Below, piece after piece: positions 1 to 8,126 of a stretch of 64,000 nucleotides of DNA. The translations under genes and the position numbers were made by a program. The DNA lies in the NCBI RefSeq assembly GCF_029525575.1, contig NZ_JAPDIA010000008.1, forward strand, positions 1,798,001 through 1,862,000, read 5' to 3'. The notes beneath the pieces were generated by a model. That model searched no databases and was not told the DNA's origin. It saw only the letters and a program-made list of their open reading frames with translations. Position 1 is the stretch's first letter; every line of letters starts with the position of its first letter. The stretch is from Cohnella rhizosphaerae (GTDB lineage: Bacteria; Bacillota; Bacilli; Paenibacillales; Paenibacillaceae).

Positions 1-558
1 CTGCGATTTAAGTCGCTGCAGCGTATCCATGATGACCCGCTCCGTCACGGCGTCCACGCCCGCCAGCGGTTCGTCGAGCATATACAGCTCGGCGTCCTGC
101 GCGAGCGCCCGCGCGAGGAATACCCGCTGCTGCTGCCCGCCGGAAAGCTGGCTGATCTGGCGCCCCGCATAGTCGGCCATCCCCATTTCGGACAACGCGC
201 GCATCGCCAGTTCCTTGTGCGTCCGTCCGGGACGCCGCAGCCATCCGATCTTGCCGTACAATCCCATCGTCACGACATCAAGCGCGTCGGTCGGGAAGTC
301 CCAATCCACCGAGCCGCGCTGCGGCACGTAACCGATCCGCGACTTCACCTTCCTGAACGCCGAGCCGAAAAACGAAACGTCGCCGGAAAGCCGCGGATGC
401 TGATCCAGCAGCGTCTTGAGCAGCGTCGATTTGCCTGCCCCGTTCGGTCCGACGATCGCCGTGAGCGTTCCCGGCCGAATCTCGAAGGTCACGTCTTCCA
501 GCACCGCGTTTTTCCGATACGAAGCGAACAAATCCCTTACCTCGAGCACCGCCGCCAT
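1..558 (-). CDS. Metal (Mn/Zn) ABC transporter ATP-binding protein, partial at the window edge
   Basis: This is the ATPase subunit of a manganese/zinc-type ABC importer; it hydrolyses ATP at the inner face of the membrane to drive uptake through a partner permease. The minus-strand frame is open from the ATG at 558 to base 1, so the C-terminus lies outside the window. Visible motifs in order are Walker A GPNGAGKST (about residue 38), Q-loop VPQRG, signature LSGGQQQR and Walker B LYMLDEP followed by the LAGVDAVTE stretch typical of metal-type ATPases. An AAGGAGG ribosome site precedes the start. It begins only 2 bases after the stop of the TroA-like binding protein, so the two are co-transcribed; the permease is expected next, beyond base 1. 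MntB/ZnuC-type assignment is secure; the exact metal is inferred from the partner and operator. Confidence 0.9.
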   Translation of the reverse strand, partial: MAAVLEVRDLFASYRKNAVLEDVTFEIRPGTLTAIVGPNGAGKSTLLKTLLDQHPRLSGDVSFFGSAFRKVKSRIGYVPQRGSVDWDFPTDALDVVTMGLYGKIGWLRRPGRTHKELAMRALSEMGMADYAGRQISQLSGGQQQRVFLARALAQDAELYMLDEPLAGVDAVTERVIMDTLQRLKSQ

Positions 559-560
559 CT

Positions 561-1520
561 TCAGCCCTCCTTCGAGGCCAACGCCTCGCCGATCGTGTCC
601 ACATTGTGCCTGTACATGCCCAGATAGGTGCCTTCCGCCGTGCCGCCGGCCCCCATCGCGTCCGAATACAATTGACCGCCCAGCCGAACGTCGTGCCCTC
701 TCTTCTTCGCGCCTTCGACGACCGCCTCGATCGACGCGGGATTGATGCTGCTCTCCACGAAAACGGCGGGGATGCCGCGATCGACCAGCAGGTCGATCGT
801 TTTTTCGATATCGGACAGTCCGATCTCGTCTTCCGTGCTGAGCCCCTGCAGGCCGATCACCTGAAGCCCGAGCAGACGTCCGAAGTAGCCGAACGCGTCG
901 TGCGCGGTGACGAGCACCCGCCGCTCAGCGGGGATGCGTCCCAGCTTCTCCAGCGCTTCCGCCTTCAACGCGTCGAGCTGCTCGAAGTAGGCCTTCTTGT
1001 TCGCCTCGAAGTATGCCGCATCCGCCTCCGAATATTTCTTCAGCTCTTCCGTCGCCGCGCCGAGCGCCTGCTTCCAAAGATCGATGTCGAACCAGATGTG
1101 CGGATCAGTCGCGCCCTTCGGATCCTTCAGCAGCCGCTCCTTCGGCAGCGTCTCCCCGATCGCGAGCACCGGCCGCTCCTTGCCGATCTGCTCGAATACT
1201 TTTACCATGTTCGCTTCCAGATGGAGCCCGCTGTAAAACACGATATCGCCGCTTTGCAGCTTCTTGATGTCGCCTTGGGTCGCCGCGTACAGATGCGGAT
1301 CGACGCCCGGCCCCATCAGGCTGTCTACCGCGACCTTGTCGCCGCCGATGACGGCAAGCGGCTCCGCGATCTGCGCGATCGTCGTGACGATTCGAATTTT
1401 GCCGGATTGTCCGTTTTCGCCGGTCCGGTCCCCGCCATTCGCGCAAGCGGTGTTCAGCGCAACTAAAATCGCCAAAAATAAAAATACCATCGCTACTCTT
1501 TCCAGCCGTTTGGTCAGCAT
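561..1520 (-). CDS. Metal ABC transporter substrate-binding protein, TroA/MntA family
   Basis: This is a surface-anchored binding protein that captures Mn2+ or Zn2+ for the downstream ATPase/permease. I chose the ATG at 1520 (MLTKRLERV) because GGGAGG lies just upstream; a longer in-frame start at 1574 lacks a ribosome site. The N-terminus is a hydrophobic export signal ending in LNTAC, an imperfect lipobox. Cluster A-I family ligands are recognisable: His in DPHLYAA, His in DPHIWFD, His in AHDAFGYFG and Asp in LYSDAMG, giving the His-His-His-Asp set of TroA rather than the Glu-containing set of PsaA/MntC. There is no His-rich loop, unlike the ZnuA at 1893-2878. An MntR-like operator and a promoter lie immediately upstream, so manganese is the likelier substrate, but zinc cannot be excluded. 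Confidence 0.88.
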   Translation of the reverse strand: MLTKRLERVAMVFLFLAILVALNTACANGGDRTGENGQSGKIRIVTTIAQIAEPLAVIGGDKVAVDSLMGPGVDPHLYAATQGDIKKLQSGDIVFYSGLHLEANMVKVFEQIGKERPVLAIGETLPKERLLKDPKGATDPHIWFDIDLWKQALGAATEELKKYSEADAAYFEANKKAYFEQLDALKAEALEKLGRIPAERRVLVTAHDAFGYFGRLLGLQVIGLQGLSTEDEIGLSDIEKTIDLLVDRGIPAVFVESSINPASIEAVVEGAKKRGHDVRLGGQLYSDAMGAGGTAEGTYLGMYRHNVDTIGEALASKEG

Positions 1521-1592
1521 TGCGGTCCTCCCCGTATTGGTCGTTCCTCTTGCGAAATCTGGCATGGCAAACACTTGTACAACAACAATTTT

Positions 1593-1608
1593 GTTTCCTT
1601 TGGGAAAC
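1593..1608 (-). promoter_or_regulatory. MntR-like operator
   Basis: GTTTCCTTTGGGAAAC is a near-perfect dyad, flanked by AACAACAA and TTGTTGTT arms (1581-1588 and 1611-1618). The TTTGGGAAACTT core resembles MntR boxes of Bacillus mnt promoters as I remember them. It lies just downstream of the predicted start point of the TroA/ATPase operon, a position suited to repression. Confidence 0.45.
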
Positions 1609-1624
1609 TTTTGTTGTTAACTAC

Positions 1625-1653
1625 AAAATAATTACCCAAAGGCAATATGTCAA
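1625..1653 (-). promoter_or_regulatory. Sigma-A promoter of the TroA/ATPase operon
   Basis: Read on the minus strand there is a consensus TTGACA (-35, 1653-1648), a 17-base spacer and TATTTT (-10, 1630-1625). Transcription would start near 1617 and run into the MntR-like dyad and the coding region at 1520. Confidence 0.55.
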
Positions 1654-1828
1654 CCCTTTTTTTTGGGCGGATTGTCCGGCTAACCATCGCTTTCCGCGCT
1701 TAGTACAGCGTTGTTTTCCACGCCTGCAGGGGCTCGATGCTGTGTCCGCTGCCGTGAAACCGCGCTTTTCTCGCTTGCTAGAGTAACCTCTCGGCGGCGC
1801 TTCGGCACGGCGGTGCCGGCCAAAATAG

Positions 1829-1872
1829 CAAAAGGGGTGAAGCAGATTTCGAATCTGCTTCACCCCTTTTTG
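1829..1872 (-). terminator. Bidirectional-looking rho-independent terminator
   Basis: A long perfect stem (AAAAGGGGTGAAGCAGATT pairing with its complement around a TCG loop) has T-runs on both strands. It lies just past the stop codon of the ZnuA gene at 1893, so it ends that transcript and shields the TroA operon promoter. Confidence 0.85.
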
Positions 1873-1892
1873 CTGCGGGCCGTCCAAATTTC

Positions 1893-2878
1893 TTATTGCG
1901 CGTTTAACGCGTTTACCAACGCTTCGAGGTTCTTTTTCATGACGCCGATATAATCGAGTCCCGCTTTTTTTGTCTTCTTCCGTCAGCCCCTCCAACGGGT
2001 TTAGCACGTCCGTCTTCGCTCCGATCTCGTCCGCTACCGTACGCGCAACCTGGGGATCGACCAGCGTCTCGAAAAAAGATCGTCTTGACCTGGTGCGCCT
2101 TCGCGAACTCCACGATCTCGGCCATTTTGCCGGGGGACGGCTCCTGCTCGGGCGACAGTCCGGCGATCGGCACCTGCTCCAGGCCATAGGCATGCGCCAG
2201 ATAGCCGAAGGCCGCATGCTGCGTGACGAACTGCTTCGTCTTGACATCCTTCAAGCCTGTCTCGAACGCCTCGTCCAACGACTTTAATTCGGCGATATAG
2301 GCATCGGCGTTTTTCTTGTAAGCGTCCTTATTCGCAGGGTCCGCCTGCTCGAACGCCGCTTCGATCGCGGCAACCTCCCGCTGCGCCAATTCCGGATCGA
2401 GCCAAACGTGCGGATCCTCCGCATGTTCGCCTTCCGCATGCCCGTGTTCGTGCGCGTCTTCGTCCGCCGCTCCCTCTTCTTCCTCCGTCGTCCCTTCAAG
2501 CGTCGTCAGTCCCTCGCTCGCCCGCACGACGACGCGCTTGTCGTTCGGCGCGCTCGCGAGCGCCGCATCGACCCAGCCTTCGACGATCCCGTTGTAGACG
2601 AACACGTCCGCTTCCTTCACCTTCGCCATATCCTGCGCGCTCGGCTCCCAATCGTGCGGCTCCGTCCCCGCCGGGATCAGCGCGACGACGTCCGCGAGAT
2701 CGCCCGCGACCTTTTTGCTGAATTCGTACATCGGATAAAACGTCGTCACGACGCTCAGCCTGGCGTCCGATCCATTCGCGCCTGACCCCTCGCCTTTGCC
2801 GCAAGCCGCCAGCAGCAGCGCCAGACTCGCCGATATCGCCACCGCTTTCTTCATACTCGTCTTCATGCTCGTCTTCAT
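1893..2878 (-). CDS. znuA: Zinc ABC transporter substrate-binding lipoprotein, ZnuA type (frame broken twice)
   Basis: This lipoprotein captures zinc for an ABC importer. The signal peptide ends in lipobox LAAC; ligand motifs are EPHDWEPS, DPHVWLDP and QHAAFGYLAH. A His/Glu/Asp-rich loop (EDAHEHGHAEGEHAEDPH) before the second ligand is the hallmark of ZnuA/AdcA zinc binders. As sequenced, the frame is broken by one extra base in the A6 run at 2072-2077 and one in the T7 run at 1965-1971. Removing both restores KTIFFETLVDP and then TEEDKKAGLDYIGVMKKN to a stop at 1893-1895. The start at 2878 follows GGGGGATAGGAGC; MKTS is repeated twice by a 12-bp duplication, so alternative ATGs exist. No ATPase or permease adjoins it. 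The upstream region carries two Zur-like boxes, so it should be induced by zinc starvation. Confidence 0.85.
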
Positions 2879-2899
2879 GCTCCTATCCCCCGCCTTTAT

Positions 2900-2914
2900 T
2901 CGTAATTTTTACAC
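2900..2914 (-). promoter_or_regulatory. Zur-like box overlapping the znuA -10 region
   Basis: TCGTAATTTTTACAC matches the left half of the Bacillus Zur consensus (TCGTAATNATTACGA) fully and the right half partly. It overlaps a minus-strand TATAGT (2918-2913), a plausible -10 for znuA, so binding would block transcription. Confidence 0.45.
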
Positions 2915-2963
2915 TATAGAGATTTAAAAAAAGCAACTATGTATAGGAACCAAGACCGCTTCC

Positions 2964-2985
2964 TTATTGTAATTATTACGTTTAA
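2964..2985. promoter_or_regulatory. Zur box between znuA and the YcgRQ-like operon
   Basis: The core TGTAATTATTACG (2968-2980) is a near-perfect match to the Zur consensus TCGTAATNATTACGA and lies between the divergent genes at 2878 (minus) and 3125 (plus). A possible plus-strand -10 TAATAC follows near 3005. One dimer site could therefore control both directions. Confidence 0.65.
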
Positions 2986-3124
2986 TAAACGCAAGCTAAA
3001 AATAATACCTGTACATGCCGTCTTTTTCTGCCATTCTGCAAAACTAGCAGCCTAGCGGTTCTGATCGTCAAAGACTCGCATAAGTTGAGAGAAGTGAACG
3101 TTACGATGATCGAGGTGAAAAAGC

Positions 3125-4191
3125 ATGACGAACGCCGCTTCCAAATGGACGATCATGCTGTCTGCGGTTTTCATGCTGGCGATACTCTGTCTACTTGTTT
3201 CATGGCGACAAATCCCTTGGCAGGTCGGCGTGCCGGACATCGGCGCAGCGGAGTGGCGATCGGTCAAAACGGTGTTCGTCAGCCTGTTTCTGGAGGCGCT
3301 CCCCCTTTTATGCTGCTCGGCGTACTCGTCTCTGCGGCGCTGCAATCGTTCGTATCCGAAGCGGCGCTCGCCCGTCTCATCCCGCGAAATCCCCTGCTCG
3401 GCGTACTCTGCGCCTGTCTGCTCGGCATCGTGCTGCCAGTCTGCGAATGCGGAATGATCCCGGTCGTGCGCAGGCTCCTGCGCAAAGGGATGCCGGCTTA
3501 TATCGGCATCGCCTACATCCTGGCGGCCCCCATCGTCAATCCGGTCACGGTGCTGGCAACCTACAGCGCCTTCCGCGCCGCGCCGGAGATGGCGCTGTAC
3601 CGAACCGCGCTCGGCTTCGCGACGGCGGCCGCCGTCGGCTTGCTGCTGTATCGCGTTCGCGGCGGCGCTGCTGCCAGCCCCTTGAGACTTCAAGCGGAAG
3701 GCGCGCATGCCGCAGGCGCTGCGCATGGCCATAACCATGACCATGTCCGTCATCCGTCCCGTTCCGCGCCGCCGTCGCGCTTGCTCTCCTTTTGCTCGCA
3801 CGCGGCCGACGAATTTTTCGAGATGGGAAAATTTTTGATGCTCGGCGCTTTTCTGACCGCATCGATCCAAACCTTCGTCAGCCACGACGAGATGCTCGCG
3901 ATCGGAGGCGGCGCGTTCGGCTCGCATTTGCTCATGATGGGTTTTGCCTACGTCGTCTCGCTTTGCTCGACGTCGGACGCGTTCGTCGCCGCCTCCTTCA
4001 ACGGCGTTTTTCCCGCCGGCGCGCTGCTCGCCTTTCTCGTATACGGTCCGATGGTCGACTTTAAAAACACGCTCATGCTGCTCTCCGCCTTCAAAGCCCG
4101 CTTCGTACTGCTTCTTCTCGCGCTCGTGACGGCGGTCGTCCTCGCGCTGTCGCTGCTCGCCGGATGGCAGCTTGGCGGCGCCACGAGCTGA
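3125..4191 (+). CDS. YcgR/YraQ-type permease (DUF318, COG0701 family), one frameshift
   Basis: This is a multi-spanning membrane protein of the DUF318 permease family. Family members are proposed efflux or uptake permeases for metals or arsenicals, and pairing with a YcgQ-like partner recalls the B. subtilis ycgR-ycgQ pair. The start at 3125 follows GAGGTGAAAAAGC. The frame breaks at the C5T4 run at 3301-3309, where one base appears to be missing; restoring it joins VFVSLFLEALP to PFMLLGVLVSAAL. Roughly eight hydrophobic helices are visible, with conserved LPVCECGMIPV (Cys-rich, family hallmark) and LAAPIVNPVT, a His-rich cytoplasmic loop (HAAGAAHGHNHDHVRH) and a C-terminal half repeating the fold (SLCSTSDAFVAASF). 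The His-rich loop and the Zur box upstream suggest a role in zinc handling; substrate and direction are unknown. Confidence 0.8.
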
Positions 4192-4210
4192 ATTCGAAAG
4201 GAGTGTCCGC

Positions 4211-5116
4211 ATGACAAAACGAACGAGTCGCAGCTTGATCGCCCGTCATCTGTCGCGTGCCGCGGTCCTGGCCGGCATCGGCGTGTATGTCGCCAGACTA
4301 TCCGCGATCGGCAGCCTAAGTCTGTACATCTCGCCGCGCATGGCCGTATACACGAAGCTTGCCGCCGCCTGTCTCTATCTGATCGCCGCCGCGCTCGTCT
4401 ATCAAGCGCTGAAGGCATGGGACGGCGACGGCGCCGAAGGCTGCGGAACGGCTTGCCGTCATGCGCCGACAGGCAACTGGCTGCGCCAGCTTCGCGCCGT
4501 CGCCTTGTTCGCGCTGCCGCTCGCCTTGTTTTTCCTGACGCCGGATACGACGATCGGCAGCGCGATGGCCGCGCAGAAGGGGATGAATCTGAGCGGCGGG
4601 GCCGTCCCGCCTGCGAAGCCTGCCGCCTCCGATCCGACCGCCGCCTCCGCCCCGCCTGACGCGGACGAGCTGGACCGGCTGTTCCCGCACGACTCGCTCA
4701 CCAAGCCTTACGCGGATTACGGCAAGCTGCTGTATGCCGAACCCGTGATCGAGATTGCGGCCCCGCGTTTCCTCGAGACGCTTACGACGCTTTCCTTTTT
4801 CCCGGACTCGTTCGTCGGGCGCCGCGCGTCGATAGCGGGGTTCGTCTACCGGGACGATACGATCGGAGACGGGCAGTTCGTGCTGGGAAGATTCGCAGTT
4901 CAATGCTGCGCGGCCGACGCGATCCCGTACGGCATCGTCGTCGAATCGCCGGATGCGGCGAAGTATGCTAGCGATAAATGGATGACCGTCACGGGCATAC
5001 TGGCCAAGACGACGGTCGGCGGTAGCGAGGTGCTCCTGCTGAAGGCGGACGCCGCGACCGGGATCGAGCCGGCCGACGATCCTTACGTTTATCCGGACAT
5101 GAGCTTCGGCGCGTAG
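4211..5116 (+). CDS. YcgQ-like protein (TIGR03943 / COG3689 family)
   Basis: This is the predicted partner of the upstream permease; the two families are habitually encoded side by side. The start at 4211 follows AAAGGAG with a 19-base gap from the previous stop. The N-terminal third has three or four hydrophobic segments (about residues 15-90 and 105-120) containing a Cys/His cluster (GCGTACRHA). A Pro/Ala-rich linker (about 130-155) leads to a soluble C-terminal domain with SFVGRRASIAGFVYRDD and FAVQCCAADAIPYGIVV, the conserved CC pair of the family. The C-terminal domain could act outside the membrane as a metal-binding or chaperone module, but this is inference. It would share the Zur-like control of 2964-2985. 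Confidence 0.78.
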   Translation: MTKRTSRSLIARHLSRAAVLAGIGVYVARLSAIGSLSLYISPRMAVYTKLAAACLYLIAAALVYQALKAWDGDGAEGCGTACRHAPTGNWLRQLRAVALFALPLALFFLTPDTTIGSAMAAQKGMNLSGGAVPPAKPAASDPTAASAPPDADELDRLFPHDSLTKPYADYGKLLYAEPVIEIAAPRFLETLTTLSFFPDSFVGRRASIAGFVYRDDTIGDGQFVLGRFAVQCCAADAIPYGIVVESPDAAKYASDKWMTVTGILAKTTVGGSEVLLLKADAATGIEPADDPYVYPDMSFGA

Positions 5117-5145
5117 GCGCGGAGCGCGGCGCAGCGCGCGAACGT

Positions 5146-6234
5146 TCAAGCCTTCGGCAGCCGGACCGTAAACCGCGTCATTACCGGGCCGCTCTCCGCC
5201 TCGACCGTGCCCGCGTGGCGCTCCACGATATTTTTGACGATATAGAGGCCGATGCCCGTGCCGCCCTCCCGCTGCACCCGCGCGCGGTCGCCGGTGAAGA
5301 ACATCTCGAATAGATGAGGCAGCTCCGCCTCGGGGATTCGATCGCCGTAGTTGTCGACCCGAACGACCGCCGTTTGGCCGTCCCACTCGCCGCGGACGTC
5401 GATGTAGCGGCCGTCCGCCCCATAGCGGGCGGCGTTGCTGAGCAGATTTTCGAACACTCTCGCGAGCAGCTCGCCGTCTCCCCGAATGTTCAGGTCGGGG
5501 ATCACGTCCGAGCGAAGCGTCAGCCCGTTTTTCTCCAGGATCGGATACAGCTCCTCGCCCAGCTGGACGAGCAGCTCGCCGAGGTTGATCGGCTCGCGCT
5601 TGACCGGCAGCATGCCGTAATTCATCCGCGTGATCTCGAACAGCTCGTCGATGAGCTTCTCAAGCCGCTGGGACTTCGTATAGGCGATCGACGTAAAATG
5701 GCGCACCTGTTCGTCGGACAGGCTGTCTGCCTGCAAGATGTAATTCAAATAGCCGATCACGGAGGTGAGCGGCGTGCGGAGGTCGTGCGCGAGGTTGAGC
5801 ACCAGCTGATCCTTGCTCGTCTCCGCGAAGTCGCCGCGCGCGATCGCCTGGCGCAGCTTGTCGCTCGCCATGTTGATATCCTCCGCGATCGCCTGGAATT
5901 CGTCCTGCGAGGAGATGCGGACCGGCGTGTCGAAGTCGCCGACGGCCAGCCGGTGGATGCCGCTGGATATCCGGTCGAAGTATGTGGCGTAGGGCTTCGT
6001 ATACAAGAAAAAAAACAGCACCGACAGCGGGATAAAAATGATCAGAAACACGTTGACGTCGCCGATGGTGCCCATCATGTTGCGGAACGCGTTCAAAGAG
6101 TCGCCGCGATACGCATTCTGATGATAGTAGGATTGCAATGCACGGTAGACGAGATAGGTAATGAGGAAGGACGTCAGCAAGCTGAGTCCGAGCAGCACGA
6201 TCATCTTGGATCTGAAACTGATGCCGCTAGCCAT
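5146..6234 (-). CDS. VanS-like membrane sensor histidine kinase
   Basis: This 362-residue kinase phosphorylates the regulator encoded just upstream. Two transmembrane helices (about 12-32 and 62-80) enclose a short extracellular loop of about 30 residues, too small for a separate ligand domain, so it probably senses the membrane or cell wall. A HAMP-like region (RISSGIHRLAVGDFDTPV) is followed by the H-box LAHDLRTPLTSVIGYLNY, N-box ENLLSNAARYG, a G1-type DNYGDRIP, the F-box region and GGTGIGLYIVKNI. The H-box and short sensor match the VanS/intramembrane-sensing class. It overlaps the regulator by 8 bases, so translation is coupled. It converges with the YcgQ-like gene; the 29 bases between contain only a weak GC-rich hairpin. 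Confidence 0.9.
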   Translation of the reverse strand: MASGISFRSKMIVLLGLSLLTSFLITYLVYRALQSYYHQNAYRGDSLNAFRNMMGTIGDVNVFLIIFIPLSVLFFFLYTKPYATYFDRISSGIHRLAVGDFDTPVRISSQDEFQAIAEDINMASDKLRQAIARGDFAETSKDQLVLNLAHDLRTPLTSVIGYLNYILQADSLSDEQVRHFTSIAYTKSQRLEKLIDELFEITRMNYGMLPVKREPINLGELLVQLGEELYPILEKNGLTLRSDVIPDLNIRGDGELLARVFENLLSNAARYGADGRYIDVRGEWDGQTAVVRVDNYGDRIPEAELPHLFEMFFTGDRARVQREGGTGIGLYIVKNIVERHAGTVEAESGPVMTRFTVRLPKA

Positions 6235-6925
6235 TAAACGTATATCCCACTCCCCAAATCGTCTTGATCCATTTGTCCTTGTTGTTGTCCTCGCCGAGCT
6301 TCTTGCGCAGCGTACGGATGTGGACCATGACCGTATTGTTGCCGACCTCGTAATAGGCTTCTCCCCACACCTGCTGGAAAATCTGCTCCACGCCGAACAC
6401 CTTGCGGGGGTGGCTCGCGAGCAGGCACAAAATGTCGAACTCTTTGGGGGTCAGCTCGACCGGCACGCCGTAAATGGAGACGCGGCGCTGGTCCGGGACG
6501 ATCGCGAGTCCGCCCGATTCGATCGTAATCGGCTCGTCCGCCCTGGCCGAATTCAGCCGCGTCGTCCGCCGCAGCAGCGCTTGCACGCGCGCGACCAGCT
6601 CCATCGGATTAAACGGCTTGGTCATATAATCGTCCGCGCCGATGACGAGGCCCGAGATCTTGTCGAAGTCCGACGTCTTGGCGCTCACGAACAGGACGGG
6701 CAGCCGGTGCCGCTCGCGGATCTGCCTCACGACCTCGAAGCCGTCGAGTTCGGGCATCATGATATCGAGCACCGCGAGATCGACGGCCTGCGTCTCGATC
6801 GCCCGAACCGCCTCCTTGCCGTCGTGCGCGAGCACGATTTTATAGCCTTCCTTTTGCAGATGCAGCGAGATGAGATCGGCGATCTCCTTCTCGTCGTCCG
6901 CGATCAAGATGGTGACGGGGTTCAT
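6227..6925 (-). CDS. OmpR/VanR-family response regulator
   Basis: This is a cytoplasmic DNA-binding regulator phosphorylated by the overlapping kinase. The receiver domain (1-120) has the acidic pocket DDEKE, phosphoacceptor Asp in AVLDIMMPELDGF, the switch Ser in LFVSAKT and Lys in YMTKPFNP. The C-terminal winged helix (135-232) has ELTPKEFDILCLLASHP, the recognition-helix region YEVGNNTVMVHIRTLRKKLG and the wing IKTIWGVGYTF. The start follows GGAGCGCGATAAGGC. It lies 40 bases downstream of the D,D-carboxypeptidase gene in the same direction. That order suggests control of, or response to, peptidoglycan stem-peptide processing; there are no vanHAX genes, so glycopeptide resistance should not be assumed. 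Confidence 0.92.
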   Translation of the reverse strand: MNPVTILIADDEKEIADLISLHLQKEGYKIVLAHDGKEAVRAIETQAVDLAVLDIMMPELDGFEVVRQIRERHRLPVLFVSAKTSDFDKISGLVIGADDYMTKPFNPMELVARVQALLRRTTRLNSARADEPITIESGGLAIVPDQRRVSIYGVPVELTPKEFDILCLLASHPRKVFGVEQIFQQVWGEAYYEVGNNTVMVHIRTLRKKLGEDNNKDKWIKTIWGVGYTFNG

Positions 6926-6965
6926 GCCTTATCGCGCTCCTTCACAACTCCCATTGTAACGGATG

Positions 6966-8033
6966 TCAAAGCGCGTTGCCTAATTCGTTGTAGACGCTCA
7001 CGGCATCCGCGATGTCGTAGGCCTCCGTCGTTTTGCGGTTCCCTTTGGCGCCGGTCGTGACAAGAATGTATTCTTCGCCGTTCAGGCGGCCGAGGCTCGC
7101 AAGGCACAAACCGGCCTTGTCGGTATAGCCCGTCTTGCCGCCCAGAATCTCTCCGCCCGCCAGTCCCGACCCGCCAAGCTCCTTGAACATGGAGCTTCGC
7201 AGCGTGATGCCGTCCGGATGCTGGTCCGTCGGCGTCGTCGAATGGCGCGAAGCGGTGAACACCTCGCGGAACGTCTCGTTCCCGAGCGCGTAGGCAAGCA
7301 GGACGGACAGATCCTTGACCGTCGTATAATGAGCGGGATCGTGCAGTCCCGTCGCGTTGACGAAGTGCGTGTCCGTCATGCCGATCGCCTTCGCCTTTTC
7401 GTTCATGAGCGCCGCGAACTTTTTCTCCGAGCCGGCGACGCGCATCGCCAGCCCGACGCTCCCGTCCGCGCCGGACGGGAGCATCGCCCCGTACAGCAGG
7501 TCGACGGCCGGCACCCGCTCCCCGGGGAGGAAGCCCGCCATCGAAGCGTTCTGCTGCCGCAGCGTCTCGAACATGTCCGGATCGAGCTTAACGGTCTTCT
7601 TCAGGTCGGGGATGCGCTCGATGGCAAGGATGGCCGTCATGATCTTCGTGAGCGAGGCGGGATATACGCGCGCTTCGCCGTTTTTGTCCAGCAGCACCTT
7701 GCCGTCGTCCAGACGGACGAGGATCGCTTGGGCGCTGTGCAGCCCGGCGGCGGCGAGCTTGAGGTCCGCGCTCGCGGACGCGTCGTCCTCGCCGGACGCC
7801 GAAGGTTGCGGATCTCGCGCAGATTCGGCGGGCAGCGCCGTTGCAGGCTCAAGAGCGACTGCCGGGTTCGCAGCCGGCCCCGCACCGGCGGTCGCCGCCA
7901 CGGATCGCGCCGTACCGGCATTGGGCGGATGGCCCAGGAGCGTATCCGCCGCGCGGGCCAGATCGGCCTTGTGCCGGGCGGCCGCGCATACGAGTCCGAC
8001 GATGAGCAGCAGAAGCAGCAGTCGCGATTTCAT
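6966..8033 (-). CDS. Serine D-alanyl-D-alanine carboxypeptidase (peptidase S11)
   Basis: This penicillin-binding-protein-like enzyme trims the terminal D-Ala from peptidoglycan pentapeptides outside the membrane. A signal peptide or anchor spans residues 1-25, followed by an Ala/Pro-rich linker to about residue 95. Catalytic motifs are SxxK in PASLTKIMTAIL, an SGA variant of SxN in LPSGADGSVGLAMRVAG and KTG in GGKTGYTDKAG, the DacF/DacB arrangement. The C-terminal beta domain of PBP5 is absent (355 residues in all), so it resembles short VanY-like S11 enzymes. It is followed at 40 bases by the VanR/VanS-like pair, implying one transcriptional unit. The SGA(D) tetrad in place of SGN occurs in some S11 enzymes as far as I recall and need not mean inactivity. 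Confidence 0.9.
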   Translation of the reverse strand: MKSRLLLLLLIVGLVCAAARHKADLARAADTLLGHPPNAGTARSVAATAGAGPAANPAVALEPATALPAESARDPQPSASGEDDASASADLKLAAAGLHSAQAILVRLDDGKVLLDKNGEARVYPASLTKIMTAILAIERIPDLKKTVKLDPDMFETLRQQNASMAGFLPGERVPAVDLLYGAMLPSGADGSVGLAMRVAGSEKKFAALMNEKAKAIGMTDTHFVNATGLHDPAHYTTVKDLSVLLAYALGNETFREVFTASRHSTTPTDQHPDGITLRSSMFKELGGSGLAGGEILGGKTGYTDKAGLCLASLGRLNGEEYILVTTGAKGNRKTTEAYDIADAVSVYNELGNAL

Positions 8034-8126
8034 AGGTTCGGTCTCCTCCTATTCCGAAATCCAGAATAGGACAAACATTTTAAACAAAATGAAGGACGGA
8101 TATTAAATATTTCTTAAAATTCCGCG

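Noticed and set aside
1711-1760. A solo copy of the 51-bp repeat near GTACAGCGTT
   Set aside because: Only about ten bases match and the palindrome is incomplete; this is within chance expectation.
3052-4212. Minus-strand ORF of 386 residues opposite the YcgR-like permease
   Set aside because: Its composition (Arg, Gly, Glu, Gln rich, no hydrophobic core) is that of a shadow frame in high-GC DNA, and the plus strand carries a recognised family.
5146-8033. A vancomycin resistance operon
   Set aside because: Only VanR/VanS-like regulators and an S11 carboxypeptidase are present; no vanH, ligase or vanX genes are seen.
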